Below are positions 37,653 to 49,111 of a stretch of 64,000 nucleotides of DNA, one piece after another. The position numbers and the translations under genes are program-made. Position 1 is the stretch's first letter, and each line of letters begins with the position of its first letter. The notes beneath the pieces were generated by a model. It was not told the origin of the DNA and did no database searches. It saw only the letters and a list, made by a program, of their open reading frames with translations. The stretch comes from Trachythela sp. YZ-2020. Lineage: Eukaryota > Cnidaria > Anthozoa > Malacalcyonacea > Clavulariidae. The stretch is taken from contig JADLSH010000184.1 in the NCBI GenBank assembly GCA_016169945.1, positions 1,116,001-1,180,000 on the forward strand, written 5' to 3'.

Positions 37653-38224
37653 AAACAGCCATCTCCTTGGCGCAATTTTTAACGAATTTATTTCAGTAAA
37701 TTATGAAAAAAGTTTTGAAATACTGTTTTCTTGCTGATTTCTACTAAAACAATTAGATTATTCGCTCTCGATTTCTATGAGATGATAGTTCATTCGGGCT
37801 TCGCCCTCATCAACTATCACCTCATAGAAATCTTGAGCTCATAATCTAATTGTTAAATAGAATGACGAAAACAGATCTCTGTCCTTAACACCTAACGCGT
37901 AATTATCCCATTGTTTTTATTGTGCTTGTCCACTTTATCTTCCTATATTTCTATTGAAATATTGCTATGTTCGCCGTTCTTCTCACTGACAGAGGATGAT
38001 TTTCCTCTCCACAGAACAGTTCTATTCGTGCAGTTACACCAGAATATCACGTCATGCTAAATAATCCGCCCATTTCGCAGGGTGCATGCATTATCGTGGG
38101 TTTCATCGAAGTGGCGCTTATAGTTATATCTTGCGAAATACGGAGAGTTATAGAACAAGCTATATTATAATTTTGCATTTTGTAACCTAACACGTTCCCT
38201 CGTATATTGTATTATATATATATA

Positions 38225-38513
38225 TGTAATGTTTACAATACGAGCGGCCGTGTTGTATCGGATATACAAACTCGAGTCGAAGACGAGATTTTGTATATCC
38301 GATACAACACTGATGCGAGTGTTGTAAACAACTTGTGAAACGTCTTGATGAGAACATTCGTATTCTTCAACAATTTAAAATAAATGAATGATATTTGGTG
38401 AGAAAATTGAACTTCAAGTTTATGTAAATCAGCATGATTCTGTATCAGACATACAAACTCATTCACGCTCATGATTTCTTTTGTGTTTTCATCATGAATT
38501 ATTAATGGTTTTC

Positions 38514-38544
<31 letters not shown>

Positions 38545-38545
38545 C
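38225..38545. repeat. hairpin repeat followed by a TA microsatellite
   Basis: TGTTGTATCGGATATACAAA at 38249 faces its inverse near 38290-38309, with TGTTTACAA outer arms. A related element at 51315-51425 has the same layout and the same kind of downstream phrase (AATTATTAATG). Pure (TA)n follows at about 38518-38543. Confidence 0.55.
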
Positions 38546-39390
38546 CCACCAAAACCTTCATTTATACAAAATATATATAGTATACGATCTGCAGGTATTC
38601 GGTGTTTCAACCACTTGTCAGTGCAGTTGAAGCTTATGTAATTTAAAGTCGCAGTCAGAATAATTTGTTTATTAATTTTGTTAAATTTCTTAGTATCTCG
38701 TTAAAAACATGAGATGAGAATGAATTGCAAATGCTCATGCATGTATTGTTTAACCGTCCGCTTTTCTTAAAAGAGTTGTTTAATATTTTTTACAACTATA
38801 TATATAAAAGCATTTTAAAAGGAATTATTCATACTCAACCTTAATTTACCCCGCTTTATGTAAACAGCGGCCAATACTACTCACGTAGCACACCTGTTTT
38901 CACTTTACATAGCAGAAACATCATTAATATCTATCCATAATTTGGACATCCTACTATAGCAATTAGTTAAGGCCTGTATGCTAAGCAATATTGATAAATT
39001 TGTCGCGCCTGCTAATAGAAAATTTCGACTGCTGGTTTTAAACAGGTTTTAGGCAAATTATGTCCAGAATATAGATAGCTTCTAGCATTTACGATAATTT
39101 AATAGCGTTATCGTAAATCCTAATTGCATAAAACGATTTGCATATATGATTATTCTGTCTGTTAGTGTTATATTCGTAGTTTTGATATGCGACGTTTTCC
39201 TAACTTTACTCGTTAGTCGTGTATAGACGAACCCAAATAAGTGAATATAGTCTGAAATAATTATTCAAGTAGTAGTTTTATGGACAATTTTAACAATAAC
39301 TTCTCTTTAAATGTGTATATATGTTTAGTATAAATGATAAAAGAAAATAAATGCAACTATATCTGCGCTAAACTATATACTCCAGTCCAT

Positions 39391-39502
39391 ATGTCGTTTT
39401 AGTCGTGTATGAATATTTAATGAATGAATATGAATACTTATAACCGCTCGTTCGTCGAGAACTTTTCAAAAAGTCCTGTATATATATAATAGCGCAGGTG
39501 AA
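39391..39502 (+). promoter_or_regulatory. C6 promoter-proximal module
   Basis: ATGTCGTTTTAGTC (39391), the block CCGCTCGTTCGTCGAGAAC..TTTTCAAAAAGTCC (39443-39477), a TATATATATAA and CGCAGGTGAA (39493-39502) lie in this order and close before the start codon. Confidence 0.5.
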
Positions 39503-39537
39503 AGAATTTAAAGAGACTTTAATACAGTACAAAAAAG

Positions 39538-42500
39538 ATGTTGTGGAGCTTTTGGATCATCATCAGTTGCGGCGGTGGATATAAAAACAACCCAAAATCA
39601 ATGAGTAAGTATATACTTTAGTAAATAGTATATAATAGCTAAAATTAATGTACAGCCCCCAGCCCGGTCAAACGAGAATGAGAGTTGATGCATGAGATTC
39701 AATGAGAGTTGCAACTCTCTTCAACTCTCATGCACTCTCGTCAACTCAAATCAACTTTGAGCTGGTTCAAGTTTTGATGAGAGTTGTTAATGATACGCGT
39801 GGTAATATTCAGTCAACTCTCATGCAATTCTTGATCTCGTTTGACCGGGGCATAAGAGTTGATGAAACTCTCATGCAAACTCTCGCTAGCTCTCATCCTC
39901 GGTTGACCTGCAGGGCTTAAATTTTTTTGTTAGTTATTTAGTTAATATATGTGACACTGGTCAATGACGGCTCGCTCGTCCAACCTAATTTAAAGCAGTA
40001 ATGTCGCAGTTTCAAACGCGGTTGCCTTCACCTTGCTGTCGCAATTTGGACATAATTCCTGTGTTATGTCGCTATTTTATTCATTAATATGTCTTCATTT
40101 CAATGCAAATTTGCCCTAACAGAGTCTTGTTAAAAATATACTATACTCACTAAGTCATTATCTATTATTAGCCAACATGCAGTTATCACTCGGTCTAAAG
40201 CCGAGGTTTCCTTAGCTGGCTGTGGCTTGGAGTAGGTTTTGACTCTTTGACTTTGTCTTTGACAAAACTTGTAATTCTAACATGCAAATCGCTAACTGTG
40301 TTTACTAAGTAAGCTTGAAGTCTGTGAAATTACACACTCTATAACAGAACTTCAAAAGTTGTTCAATTAATTTCAATCCCTGCCGATTTTGAGTGGTAAA
40401 TCCATTCAATTTTAGTTCTATTTTGTAGACTGTGTCGACGAAATAGATTCATGCCAACGTCTTGCAAACAAAGGATATTGTAAATGGTCGCTTTTCCACG
40501 TGTTTTCGTACATAATGACGGCTAGAAACTGCCGAAAATCTTGCAAATTTTGTGGTAAGTATTAAAGAGAGTATATATTGCAGTTAAACAAACCAAGGGC
40601 AAGGTAAGCCCGAGGTGAAATATCATCTCCATGCAGGCGGAGGTAATTATATGTTATATTTTGAGGTAAAGCCCTGGTCAAATGAGGTAAGAGTTGATGA
40701 GAATTTCAACTCTCGCTCGCGTTTGCCCGCCAACTCTCATGCGCTCTTCACTTAGAGCTGGTTCAAATTTTGGTGTCATTAACAAGCACTGTGTTCTGTC
40801 TGTGAATGAAATATCAAAAATGAATGAGATGATAATTATTTTAAGTGTGGGGTCCAGCGTCGGTATAGCGGTGAACATTTAGTATATAGCTAAGGGCTAA
40901 CTTCCTGGCGAAGGGCCTTCGCTCGAAACGTACGTCGAAGCTCTTGCTATACTTTTCAGATAGTCTGATCCTATATATTATACAATCCCTCGAGATTATT
41001 GACGTTCTATATACTTTGCTAACTGAATTGCAAACCTTTTCTCATCCTGTTTTTAAGATTCTGGTAAAAGTGGCCCAAGAGTTAATATAACTCTTGTTGG
41101 TCAAGGAGAAATCATCACCGATTCTGTCAGTGAAAATGTTCATCATGGCGATTGGCAAACATCTAAACATTTCAGCTTGCCAGCCAGCACGCGAAATGTG
41201 ACAATAAGAGCTACAAATAAGACAGTCTCTGCTGCAGGAATGCTCGCCTCATTCAGCAATGGTATTGTCACAGATGATTCTTGGAGGTGTACCTATGCTC
41301 CCGAAGGGAATAACACTCCCGAAGAATGGGAAAAAGCCTCAACATATGGAAAAAATGATGGAAGTAATAATTCGGGACGAACTTTTCCGCAAATAAAACC
41401 GAATGCGCAATGGATATGGGTAAAAAATCTTAACACATCCAACGTTTGGTGTGAACGAAATCTTGGTAAGTCATGAGGGAAGTTATCATTATTGTTATGA
41501 TTATTCTTATACTATTAGTTCTACACCATTATTTATTCTACACACCGCCCTGCAGTGAAGAACAGTGTTGGGGTTTTCCTAAGGCACTGCCAGACAAGTA
41601 CCCGCAGGGATAAAATTAAATTTGCTTCATTAAATGAGGTTAAACATGCACCTGCTTGACCCAACCCAACAATAAGTGTCAAACAATAACGTAACGAAGT
41701 TTAAGCCAAGTGCATAAATAATTTTACACTACATGTCACCTATAATTTACATTGAATTACTTTATCTTTATATACTTAATATGTTCAAGTACTAAACCAT
41801 ATCTTTCTTACAAATTTTACGCTGTTTAGATACTACTAAAGTCAACATAACCATGGAGGACAAACATGAAAATATAACCAAAGAATTGACCATAAAATAC
41901 AGGGTATGGAAACTTGAAAATTTTACATTACCAACAAATGTAACATTTAAAACTGGTATTCTGTGGGCGAATTCTTATATCACTATTGCGTCCTTTCGCA
42001 ATGGTTCATGGGAGTGTACAGAGGATGCACCGTGTACATCATCTGGCTGTGATGGTTCACATCTGAAATGGACAAAGGCCTATAGTTGTGGTTTAAATCT
42101 TGATTGGTGTTCTACATTCCTCAATGACAATGATTTGCAATGGTTTTGGCAAAGTTATCTAACTTCTAGCATATGGTGCAGAATGATCACTGGTAAGTCA
42201 AAAGATGAAGATTAATTATACCATACAACCATTGTTAAAAGCATAAATTGACATTGAACAAAACTATAGTGTAAACGATGACCATGCAGTTTTTTAGACG
42301 CCGCCCCCGATTAAGTGCCGCATTTATTAGGGACTTTAAGATATGCTTTAATCTACGACGCGGACCTGATGAAAAAACAGTCGCTATAATGTTTGAAAAC
42401 CAGTTGTAATTTGTTTTTCTCGCGTCTCGGTTTACAACCAGAGTCCACTGTTTTTACCCGTGTAGCTGAAACTGTGAAAATAGCGACTGTTTTTCGTCAC

Positions 42501-44067
42501 GTCCGCGTCGTAGATTAAGCTTATCTTAAAGTCCCTAATTATAACAACGCAGCACTTAATCAAAGTACGGTCAGACAGAAATCTTCGAAAAGTCAAACTG
42601 AAAAGAACAATAGTGCATCCTAATATTTAATCAGCCTCGAAATTTTTTCTCCGATATTATAGTGTTTTGAATTTCAATGTCATGAGCACTTCAATGCTCT
42701 AACTCCCACTCAACTTGTTCTCTCATTTAGCTTTAGAGATGCGCATTTCTGTTGTGAAGACAGAGAACTTTGTCTGCATACAACTCAGTGTCTTTTCTTG
42801 AAGATCCCCGCTCAGTCTCAAATATGCGCAGCATCCGAAACACTAAAAATTTAATGAGCGCCGCGGCGCGGTTAAACGAGAAAATAAGTTATAAACCAAC
42901 TTTACACATCAAGCTTTGTATTCCTTGGCTGGAAATACAAAATACGTGGAAATACAATGGAAAGACCTGGAAATACAAGGGAATAGATGAGATGCAAATG
43001 AATCGGATGGCATCGCCAATCCATATATTGAATTATTTCCATTCACAGCATGGGGCAAAGTTTTATTTTAAGGGCCATGTCTTGACTAAAATTTGACACA
43101 AGCAATTACATCATTGTCATACTGAATAATTGTATGTAAATTGTAATTGCTGTTGATCTTTTGATTCTATTTTGTTTCTATATAGATGATTTCAAATACA
43201 TTGCCATCAAAGATGAATTAACCCAGCCACAGGCACAAGCAATTTGTTCAAATTTTTACAAGGATGGAACTTTGTGTAATTTTCAAACCGACGCTGACTG
43301 GATTCATGTTCTTGATTCAATAGACGCAGTGCCAAACAAGCGTTACTGGACAGGCCGAATTCACCCAAACAGCACAATTAACGAAAATAATGTGGATTGT
43401 TACTTAAGAAATAGAAATGATACGTGTTATGCGGTAGAGTATGATAACGTCAGCGGAATCGTAGTAGTCGACTCGTTTTCGTGTTGTGAAGAAAAATATT
43501 TTATTTGCCAAACTACGGAGCCTAATGCAACCATCAAAGGTATATTAATAATTGTTTTCCTCTTTTAAATATTCCTGTATTCTTTTTAACTTGGTGCTAT
43601 TAAATTGAATCGGATTTATATTTTCCGTATTTTATTTTGTGTAGAATATTTTCCAGAAAAGAGCATTACTGTTAACATAACAGTGCGTGATACTGGAAGC
43701 ATCACTACTGACACAGGTGCAGAATGGATTCTGAATTGTAATTGGGATACACCTGAAGATTTCTTGTTACCAGAAAACACGCGAATTGTGACTATAAATG
43801 CTCATACTGACGGAAGTCATCCTTGTGGAATACTTGCGTCTTTCAGCAATAACGAGGTCACAGACAAGACATGGGTTTGTGCGGAAAACGCTTCATGTGG
43901 TCCATCATCTCATCGTATAGATTTACTTGATCTTCTATGGGAAAACGCTACTATAGCTACAATCCCAAAACCATCGAGTGAAGATTTTTCTGGGAACGCT
44001 GCAAAAGCGCAATGGATATGGGTACAAAATCCGACGGCTGCCCATGTGTGGTGCAAGAAAACGTTCG
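39538..44067 (+). CDS. C6: secreted ShKT + WIW + WIW + CTLD + WIW protein
   Basis: Exon 1 (39538-39604): signal peptide MLWSFWIIISCGGG. Exon 2 (40429-40554, 42 codons): a ShKT (SXC) domain with six cysteines in the C..C..C..C..C..C order, ending CRKSCKFC. This fold occurs in sea-anemone potassium-channel peptides, but mostly as an accessory module of larger secreted proteins; nothing here indicates toxicity. Exon 3 (41058-41465): WIW domain with MLASFSNGIVTDDSWRC and AQWIW. Exon 4 (41830-42192): diverged WIW domain with ASFRNGSWEC and LQWFW. Exon 5 (43186-43539): CTLD, KYIAIKDELTQPQAQAIC to YFICQ. Exon 6 (43645-44067): WIW domain with AQWIW and VWCKKTFG. All junctions are phase 1, giving the longest cassette, over 500 residues. 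The intron between exons 5 and 6 is only 105 bases. Confidence 0.75.
39655..39917. mobile_element. MITE rich in GAGAGTTGA / CAACTCTC
   Basis: CAGCCCCCAGCCCGGTCAAA at the left faces TTTGACCGGGG and GGTTGACCTGCAGGGCT at the right. A partial relative lies at about 40671-40770 (CCCTGGTCAAATGAGGTAAG). Both are in introns of C6. Confidence 0.6.
40905..40975. repeat. dispersed repeat, GAAGGGCCTTCGCTCGAAACG family, copy 3
   Basis: GCGAAGGGCCTTCGCTCGAA followed by GTCGAAGCTCTTG and AGTCTGATCCTATA. In the C6 intron between the ShKT and WIW exons. Confidence 0.6.
42329..42541. mobile_element. MITE, TTAGGGACTTTAAGATA ends
   Basis: ATTAGGGACTTTAAGATATG and CTACGACGCGGAC at the left are inverted at the right (GTCCGCGTCGTAG, TTAAAGTCCCTAAT). 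213 bases, in the fourth intron of C6. Confidence 0.7.
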
Positions 44068-44481
44068 GTAAGTCAAGTAAAATTTTGAAGAATGCGACAG
44101 CTGTCTCGTGGAAAAATCATAATCTCTGAAGAGCGGAGCATTGTAGTTAATTGAAGCTCAATTAATTCAATGCTAAAAGTATAACCTATTCAGATATTGC
44201 AGTCACGCGAGAATATTACGTCATCGCGAGCACTCCAAGACAGTAACGATAATGCCTGATTAAATTCCACGGCAGAAAGTGCGCATCTAAATTCTCGCAA
44301 AAGAACAACAACCACAGCCTTGCTTTGACGGCTAATTGGCGGCTTTTGACGTAAATTTTTTTCTTAATTAGTTTTAAGTATTTGCCACCCAAAATGGCGG
44401 AAGCGAAACTAATCATCACATTGTGTGTTGTGACGTCATTTCCATGGGATGAATAGCGAAAATATTGTAGACTTTTTACTA

Positions 44482-44879
44482 AATAGACAATTTACATTAT
44501 AGACTAATTTTTGATCTAGGCAAAAAAAAGTATATTGCCGGAAAGAACATACTAAAATTAGTAAAATTGCAAAGTTTGGTTGCGAAATGTTGTAAAATGC
44601 GGAAAATATAGCCTTGCAAAGTTTGCAAATTTTGTAACTTTTGTATTACGTGCGGAAATTCCTACCACATTTGGGCCGAATGTGGTAGGAATTTCCTCAC
44701 GTAATACAAAAGTATACAAAATTTGCAAACTTTGCAAGGCTATATTTTCCACATTTTAAAACATTTCGCAACCAAACTTTGCAATTTTACTAATCTTATT
44801 ATGTTCTTTGTAGCTGTTGCGATTGTTTCCCTTCTCCTTGCCTAGAACAAAATTTAGTCTATAATGCAAATTGTCTATT
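44482..44879. mobile_element. 398-bp near-perfect foldback element
   Basis: The arms run from AATAGACAATTTACATTATA to its inverse and stay almost fully complementary up to the centre near 44673 (CCGAATGTGGTAGG side). The right arm has one replaced stretch near 44812-44840. It lies between C6 and C7. Confidence 0.75.
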
Positions 44880-45777
44880 GTCGCCAGATATGTTTTTGTT
44901 CATTTTTCATAGTTTCGTGCAGTTTTGTTAAAATTTCTTGTAGACAATGCAATTGAAATTGTCAGACGATACTTCCAATGGCCGATAAAGCTATCGCAAT
45001 GAATTAGATCTGTATTGCTGGGGGGGGGGGGGGTAAAGGCAGTAACAACAAGTCGTGCGTGCGTGCGGATTTTTAGTGGCCATTGAAAGATTGCTTTTGT
45101 GCTCAGAACAATGAAATTCGTTCGCTTTTTAGAAAACCTCCGTCCAATTGGACGAGTCTTCTGAGCTGCTGCGTATTGAATACAAAATTGGAGCTCACGC
45201 CTATATACGACTATATATGGCTATTTGTTGACATGGTTTAATATTAATCTATAAATTTAAGTGCAACTCTACGAAAAATGTAATATCACCAAGAAAATTA
45301 TTAAAATATGATAAAACACCTTTCAGTTTTCGCGCCATTTAGACGCCTCGCAATGCGTACTTTTACTGCGCATGATTATAACATACATTTAATAGTTGAA
45401 AATTTTTAGCTGAGCCCACGATACCGTGCAATGAATGCTGAACGTTACGGCCATTTTTCTGCCCGACGTCCGGTCGTGTTTTTATGTCAAAAGTTTTCAA
45501 TTAATTGCACAAGGTTAAGATTGGTTTAATTAAGTTTGGACACAATGGCCATATTTAGTTAATGGGAACTGCAAATAAAATATTCTATGTGACTATACAA
45601 TAACATCTCGTAATTTATAACATGCATTCAAGTCGTTTAATTAGAGATATTTAAAAGCTTCTATCTGCATTCTGTAATTACCAGCTTGGCGGCAATTTTT
45701 AATCTGACAATCGATCATGCACGTCTCATATTATATTTGTGTTTAACATCTATAATTTTATATGCAGTACTCAGCAG

Positions 45778-45787
45778 CGCAGGTGAA
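45778..45787 (+). promoter_or_regulatory. CGCAGGTGAA motif upstream of C7
   Basis: Exact copy of the 10-mer, 45 bases before the ATG; TTTTATATGC lies upstream. Confidence 0.45.
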
Positions 45788-45832
45788 GAAGAAATAAGCA
45801 GAATTTGAAAGCGGGTTTTCAGCGGCAGAAAT

Positions 45833-47853
45833 ATGTTCTTCTTGAGCTTTTTCATTATTGCCAGTTGTGGAGTTCGCCTTGGAAAGTGTGATGGTGAGTA
45901 TTTACAGTTTATTATTTCTCTTTTTACAGTCATGTTTAATGGATATTGTATACGCAAAGAATACACGTTATAGGTTTCGGTACGATATGATTAAAGTGCA
46001 GCATTTGCAGCTTAAGACTGCATGTTTTCCATGTTTAGCCGTATCGTAACGCCCGCAATTACCGTGGCACATTATTATAGAATACTACCTACACAATAGA
46101 CCCCCACATTCGAAACCTATTCCACTATTACGATTTAGGTCAAGTCAGTGGTGCATATTGATGTAAATTAAGCTTTTACTTGTCTTTAGGTATTGAGGTT
46201 GATGATTTCACCCAGGCACAGGCGTATTGTTATTCCAAGGGTGGAAATTTGTATTATGATTTTCAAATTGAAAAGGATAAAAGGATAGCGAAAACCTCGC
46301 GTTATTGGACAGGACTTGTATTTAACCAAGAAACTGAGAAATATGAACATAGTGGTGTTGTTCTAAGCCCAGCAATTGTTTATGGTGACCGAGATAACAG
46401 AAAGCTTTGTGTTACAGCGGAAAATCATAATAATCAAGTTATTAAGTTCAATTCTTCAAAGTGTTGCAATAAAAAAGCATATGTTATTTGCAAGACTCGA
46501 CAAGATCAAGCAGCGGCTACAGCTGGTAATTATTATTGCTTTCCTTTGTTTTTCTGCAGTTTTTTTACAAGACATTTCATAGATATACCTTAGGTATGCA
46601 GAGAACAGCGAAAAATTTGTTGCCTCGAGTGGGATTCGAACTCGGAACTTAAAGGACATTGGCAACAAAAAATTTTATTGTCTCATTTGAAAGAACGTTT
46701 AAAATTATTTGTAAAATCTTGTTACTGATTTTTCATATCTTGCTTGGTTCTTGAAATATTTTGACTGAAAGCAATGAGCTGTCCACCATCTTGGATTATT
46801 GAGGATCTGCATGTTTATCGTGACAGCCAGTGATCAATATGAGCCCAAAACTCGAGTTTTGGTTGCTATTTCAAATTTAGAATTGAATAAAAAAATTTAA
46901 AACTTTTTATTGTTACTCAGTAACTTAAAAGTAATTTTATAAGGCTAACCCCACTCCTGACGTCATCAAAACGATAGTTAATGAGGTTAAGAATTAATTC
47001 AAGATGGCGGACAGCTCATTGCTTTCAGTCAAAATATTTGTAACAAGATTTTTTAGATCATTTTAAACGTTCTTTCAAATGAGACAATAAAAATTTTTGT
47101 TGCCAATGTCCTTTAATCGCGTTTCCGTTGTTTTTAAAGCTCTACTCATAGAGCTAAACCAAGGGCAACAATCCTTTCCAGAAAGTGGGGATGCATGAAA
47201 TTTAGCATTGAATATGCATACTATACAAAGAGTTACAACCATTATTGCTTGTAGTAGTCAGAATTTTCATTATTAATCTGTGTGAGGGTATAAGTGCATG
47301 TGACGTTATCTTTGAAATTTGATTGGACACAAGGCTCATTAGTTATTCATGAATAGTTCATAAGGATGTCAAAATGCCCTGTCTACTCGTGACCTTTATC
47401 GATTTTCTTTTTTTAAAGGTAATACTGTAAATAGCATTACAGTCAACATAAGTATTGACAACAGTGGAAGATTAATCACCGACACTGGTGAGAAGCGAAA
47501 TGTAGTTTGCGAATGGTTTGAACCAGGACATTTTATGTTACCAGGAGACACGAAAATTGTGACAATAAAAGCTCATAATGATCCAGGCTATGTGGGTGGA
47601 ATCCTCGCCTCTTTTAACAATGACGTTGTCACAGATAAATCGTGGGAATGTGCAGATATGAGTTGGTGCACTACATCTAATTTTTCTGCACCTATCCCAT
47701 GGAAACAGGCCGTTACATATGGAGAAAATGGAAATTTGTCCATGCCATGGGGAAGAAATAGGAAGGGAAAACTAAATGAAATTGAGTCAACTGCGCAATG
47801 GATATGGGTAGAACACAACAAGGCTAGAAGGGTGTGGTGCAGAAAGACGTTCG
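45833..47853 (+). CDS. C7: secreted CTLD + WIW protein
   Basis: Exon 1 (45833-45893): signal peptide MFFLSFFIIASCGVRLG. Exon 2 (46190-46525, 112 codons): shortened CTLD with DDFTQAQAYC, YYDFQ, YWTGLVFNQE, KLCV and CCNKKAYVICK; it lacks the first strand found in its relatives. Exon 3 (47419-47853, 145 codons): full WIW domain with ITVNISIDNSGRLITDTG, GGILASFNNDVVTDKSWEC, PWKQAVTYGENG, AQWIW and VWCRKTFG. All junctions are phase 1. The second intron carries a TTAA-flanked MITE that has split a tRNA-like SINE. No last exon was recognised before C8, whose leader begins 1.26 kb downstream. Confidence 0.77.
46608..47165 (-). mobile_element. tRNA-like SINE interrupted by a MITE
   Basis: On the minus strand an A-box-like TAGCTCTATGAGTAGAGC (near 47146-47163) and a B-box-like GAGTTCGAATCCCAC (near 46626-46641) would lie about 35 bases apart, as in a tRNA, once the intervening element is removed at one TTAA. 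Confidence 0.6.
46653..47112. mobile_element. piggyBac-like MITE with TTAA target duplication
   Basis: The terminal repeats start AGGACATTGGCAACAAAAA and match for about 70 bases, then more loosely (AATATTTTGACTGAAAGCAA, TGAGCTGTCC). TTAA stands on both sides (46649-46652, 47113-47116). No transposase. Confidence 0.8.
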
Positions 47854-47949
47854 GTAAGTTAGATAAAAATTTGAAGACGACAGTCTCACTTAAAGAGGAA
47901 TCGTAAAAACTGCTATTTCCAGTGTCATAAAAATTACCAAAATAGCAAT

Positions 47950-48320
47950 GAGAAGAAATTATAATTACTTCTCTCAAAGAGTAACTGTTACAAATTACTG
48001 TTTTTCAAAAGTAGTTAATTATAAATTACTAATTACTTGGTTAAAAGTAATGATTACTAATTACTAAATTACTAAAAGATTTTCAAACTATTAGACATAG
48101 ACGTACTGTGATTTTTCAGAGCAAAATTATACATGGATGAAATGGCAAGGTTGTAACACACAGAGGACGAGAAGTAATGCAACGTTATACTTTCAGAAAA
48201 TGTTACTCGTTACCTGAAAAAGTAATCAATTACGTTACAAATTTTGTTTGTCCCAGAAATTAATTCATTACCCCAGGTTTTGTTACCCTCTTTAAATAAA
48301 GTTTCTATTCTATTCTATTC
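47950..48320. repeat. TAATTACT-rich repeat and a LINE-type tail
   Basis: AGTAACTGTTACAAATTACT and its variants recur on both strands between 47955 and 48240. The segment ends in TCTTTAAATAAAGTTTCTAT followed by a TTCTA microsatellite, like a LINE 3' end. Confidence 0.45.
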
Positions 48321-49111
48321 TATTCTTGAACATTGAGAAAAGATGAAAATTTTTAATGTCCCAGACAATGTTTTAATATATCTATTTAGATTTTCGGCGC
48401 CACTTTTAACATACCACCAAATTTTGTAGGTTATTTTCGATCATGTGTTATGCATTTAATAGACATATTCTCAACGCTCAATCTATTTGCAATTACAAAA
48501 TGCGCATCATAATTTTATTTTGTAATTTTTTACTATCAATATTTTTACAATGGAAATAGTTGGAAATTGTATGAAAATGGCAATGGAAATTGTACTAATT
48601 CCATAATTGCCATTTTCATACTATGGAAATAGCATTTCCATATTGTTTCAATAGCATAGATTTCAAGATCGGTGACAGTGTTTATTATTAAAAATTAGCA
48701 CCTTATATAGATAATCCATGTTCCTTAATATTCTGTCAAATCCTGTACTTATATTAAAAGCTTAATTTTAGTTTCTTTACTTATTTTTCCAGCTGACTTA
48801 ACAAAAAATAACTAAAACATATTAAGGCAAATGTATTTATTGACAGGGAAATTATTTAGCCAATAGCAATCTTCGTTTTATAATAGTGTTCATTTATAGT
48901 GAATATTTAAATATAGGAAAAGACATTGATGAAATTTTGTAATAAAGTCTGTTGTTGCAAATGGCTCCACATTTTTCTAATGGTTAGATGTTTTGTCTAC
49001 GTAATGTAGCTAATTTGAATAATAATTATTATATATATTTGTGATATAAGGCAGAATACTTTTAGAAAATTCCATTCATTTCATGTGAAATTTCGGAGTT
49101 AATGTGCTGTG

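Noticed and set aside
44814..44845. Phase-correct exon AVAIVSLLLA-stop after C6, resembling a hydrophobic anchor tail
   Set aside because: Only ten residues, too short for a membrane or GPI signal, and it lies inside the foldback element 44482-44879.
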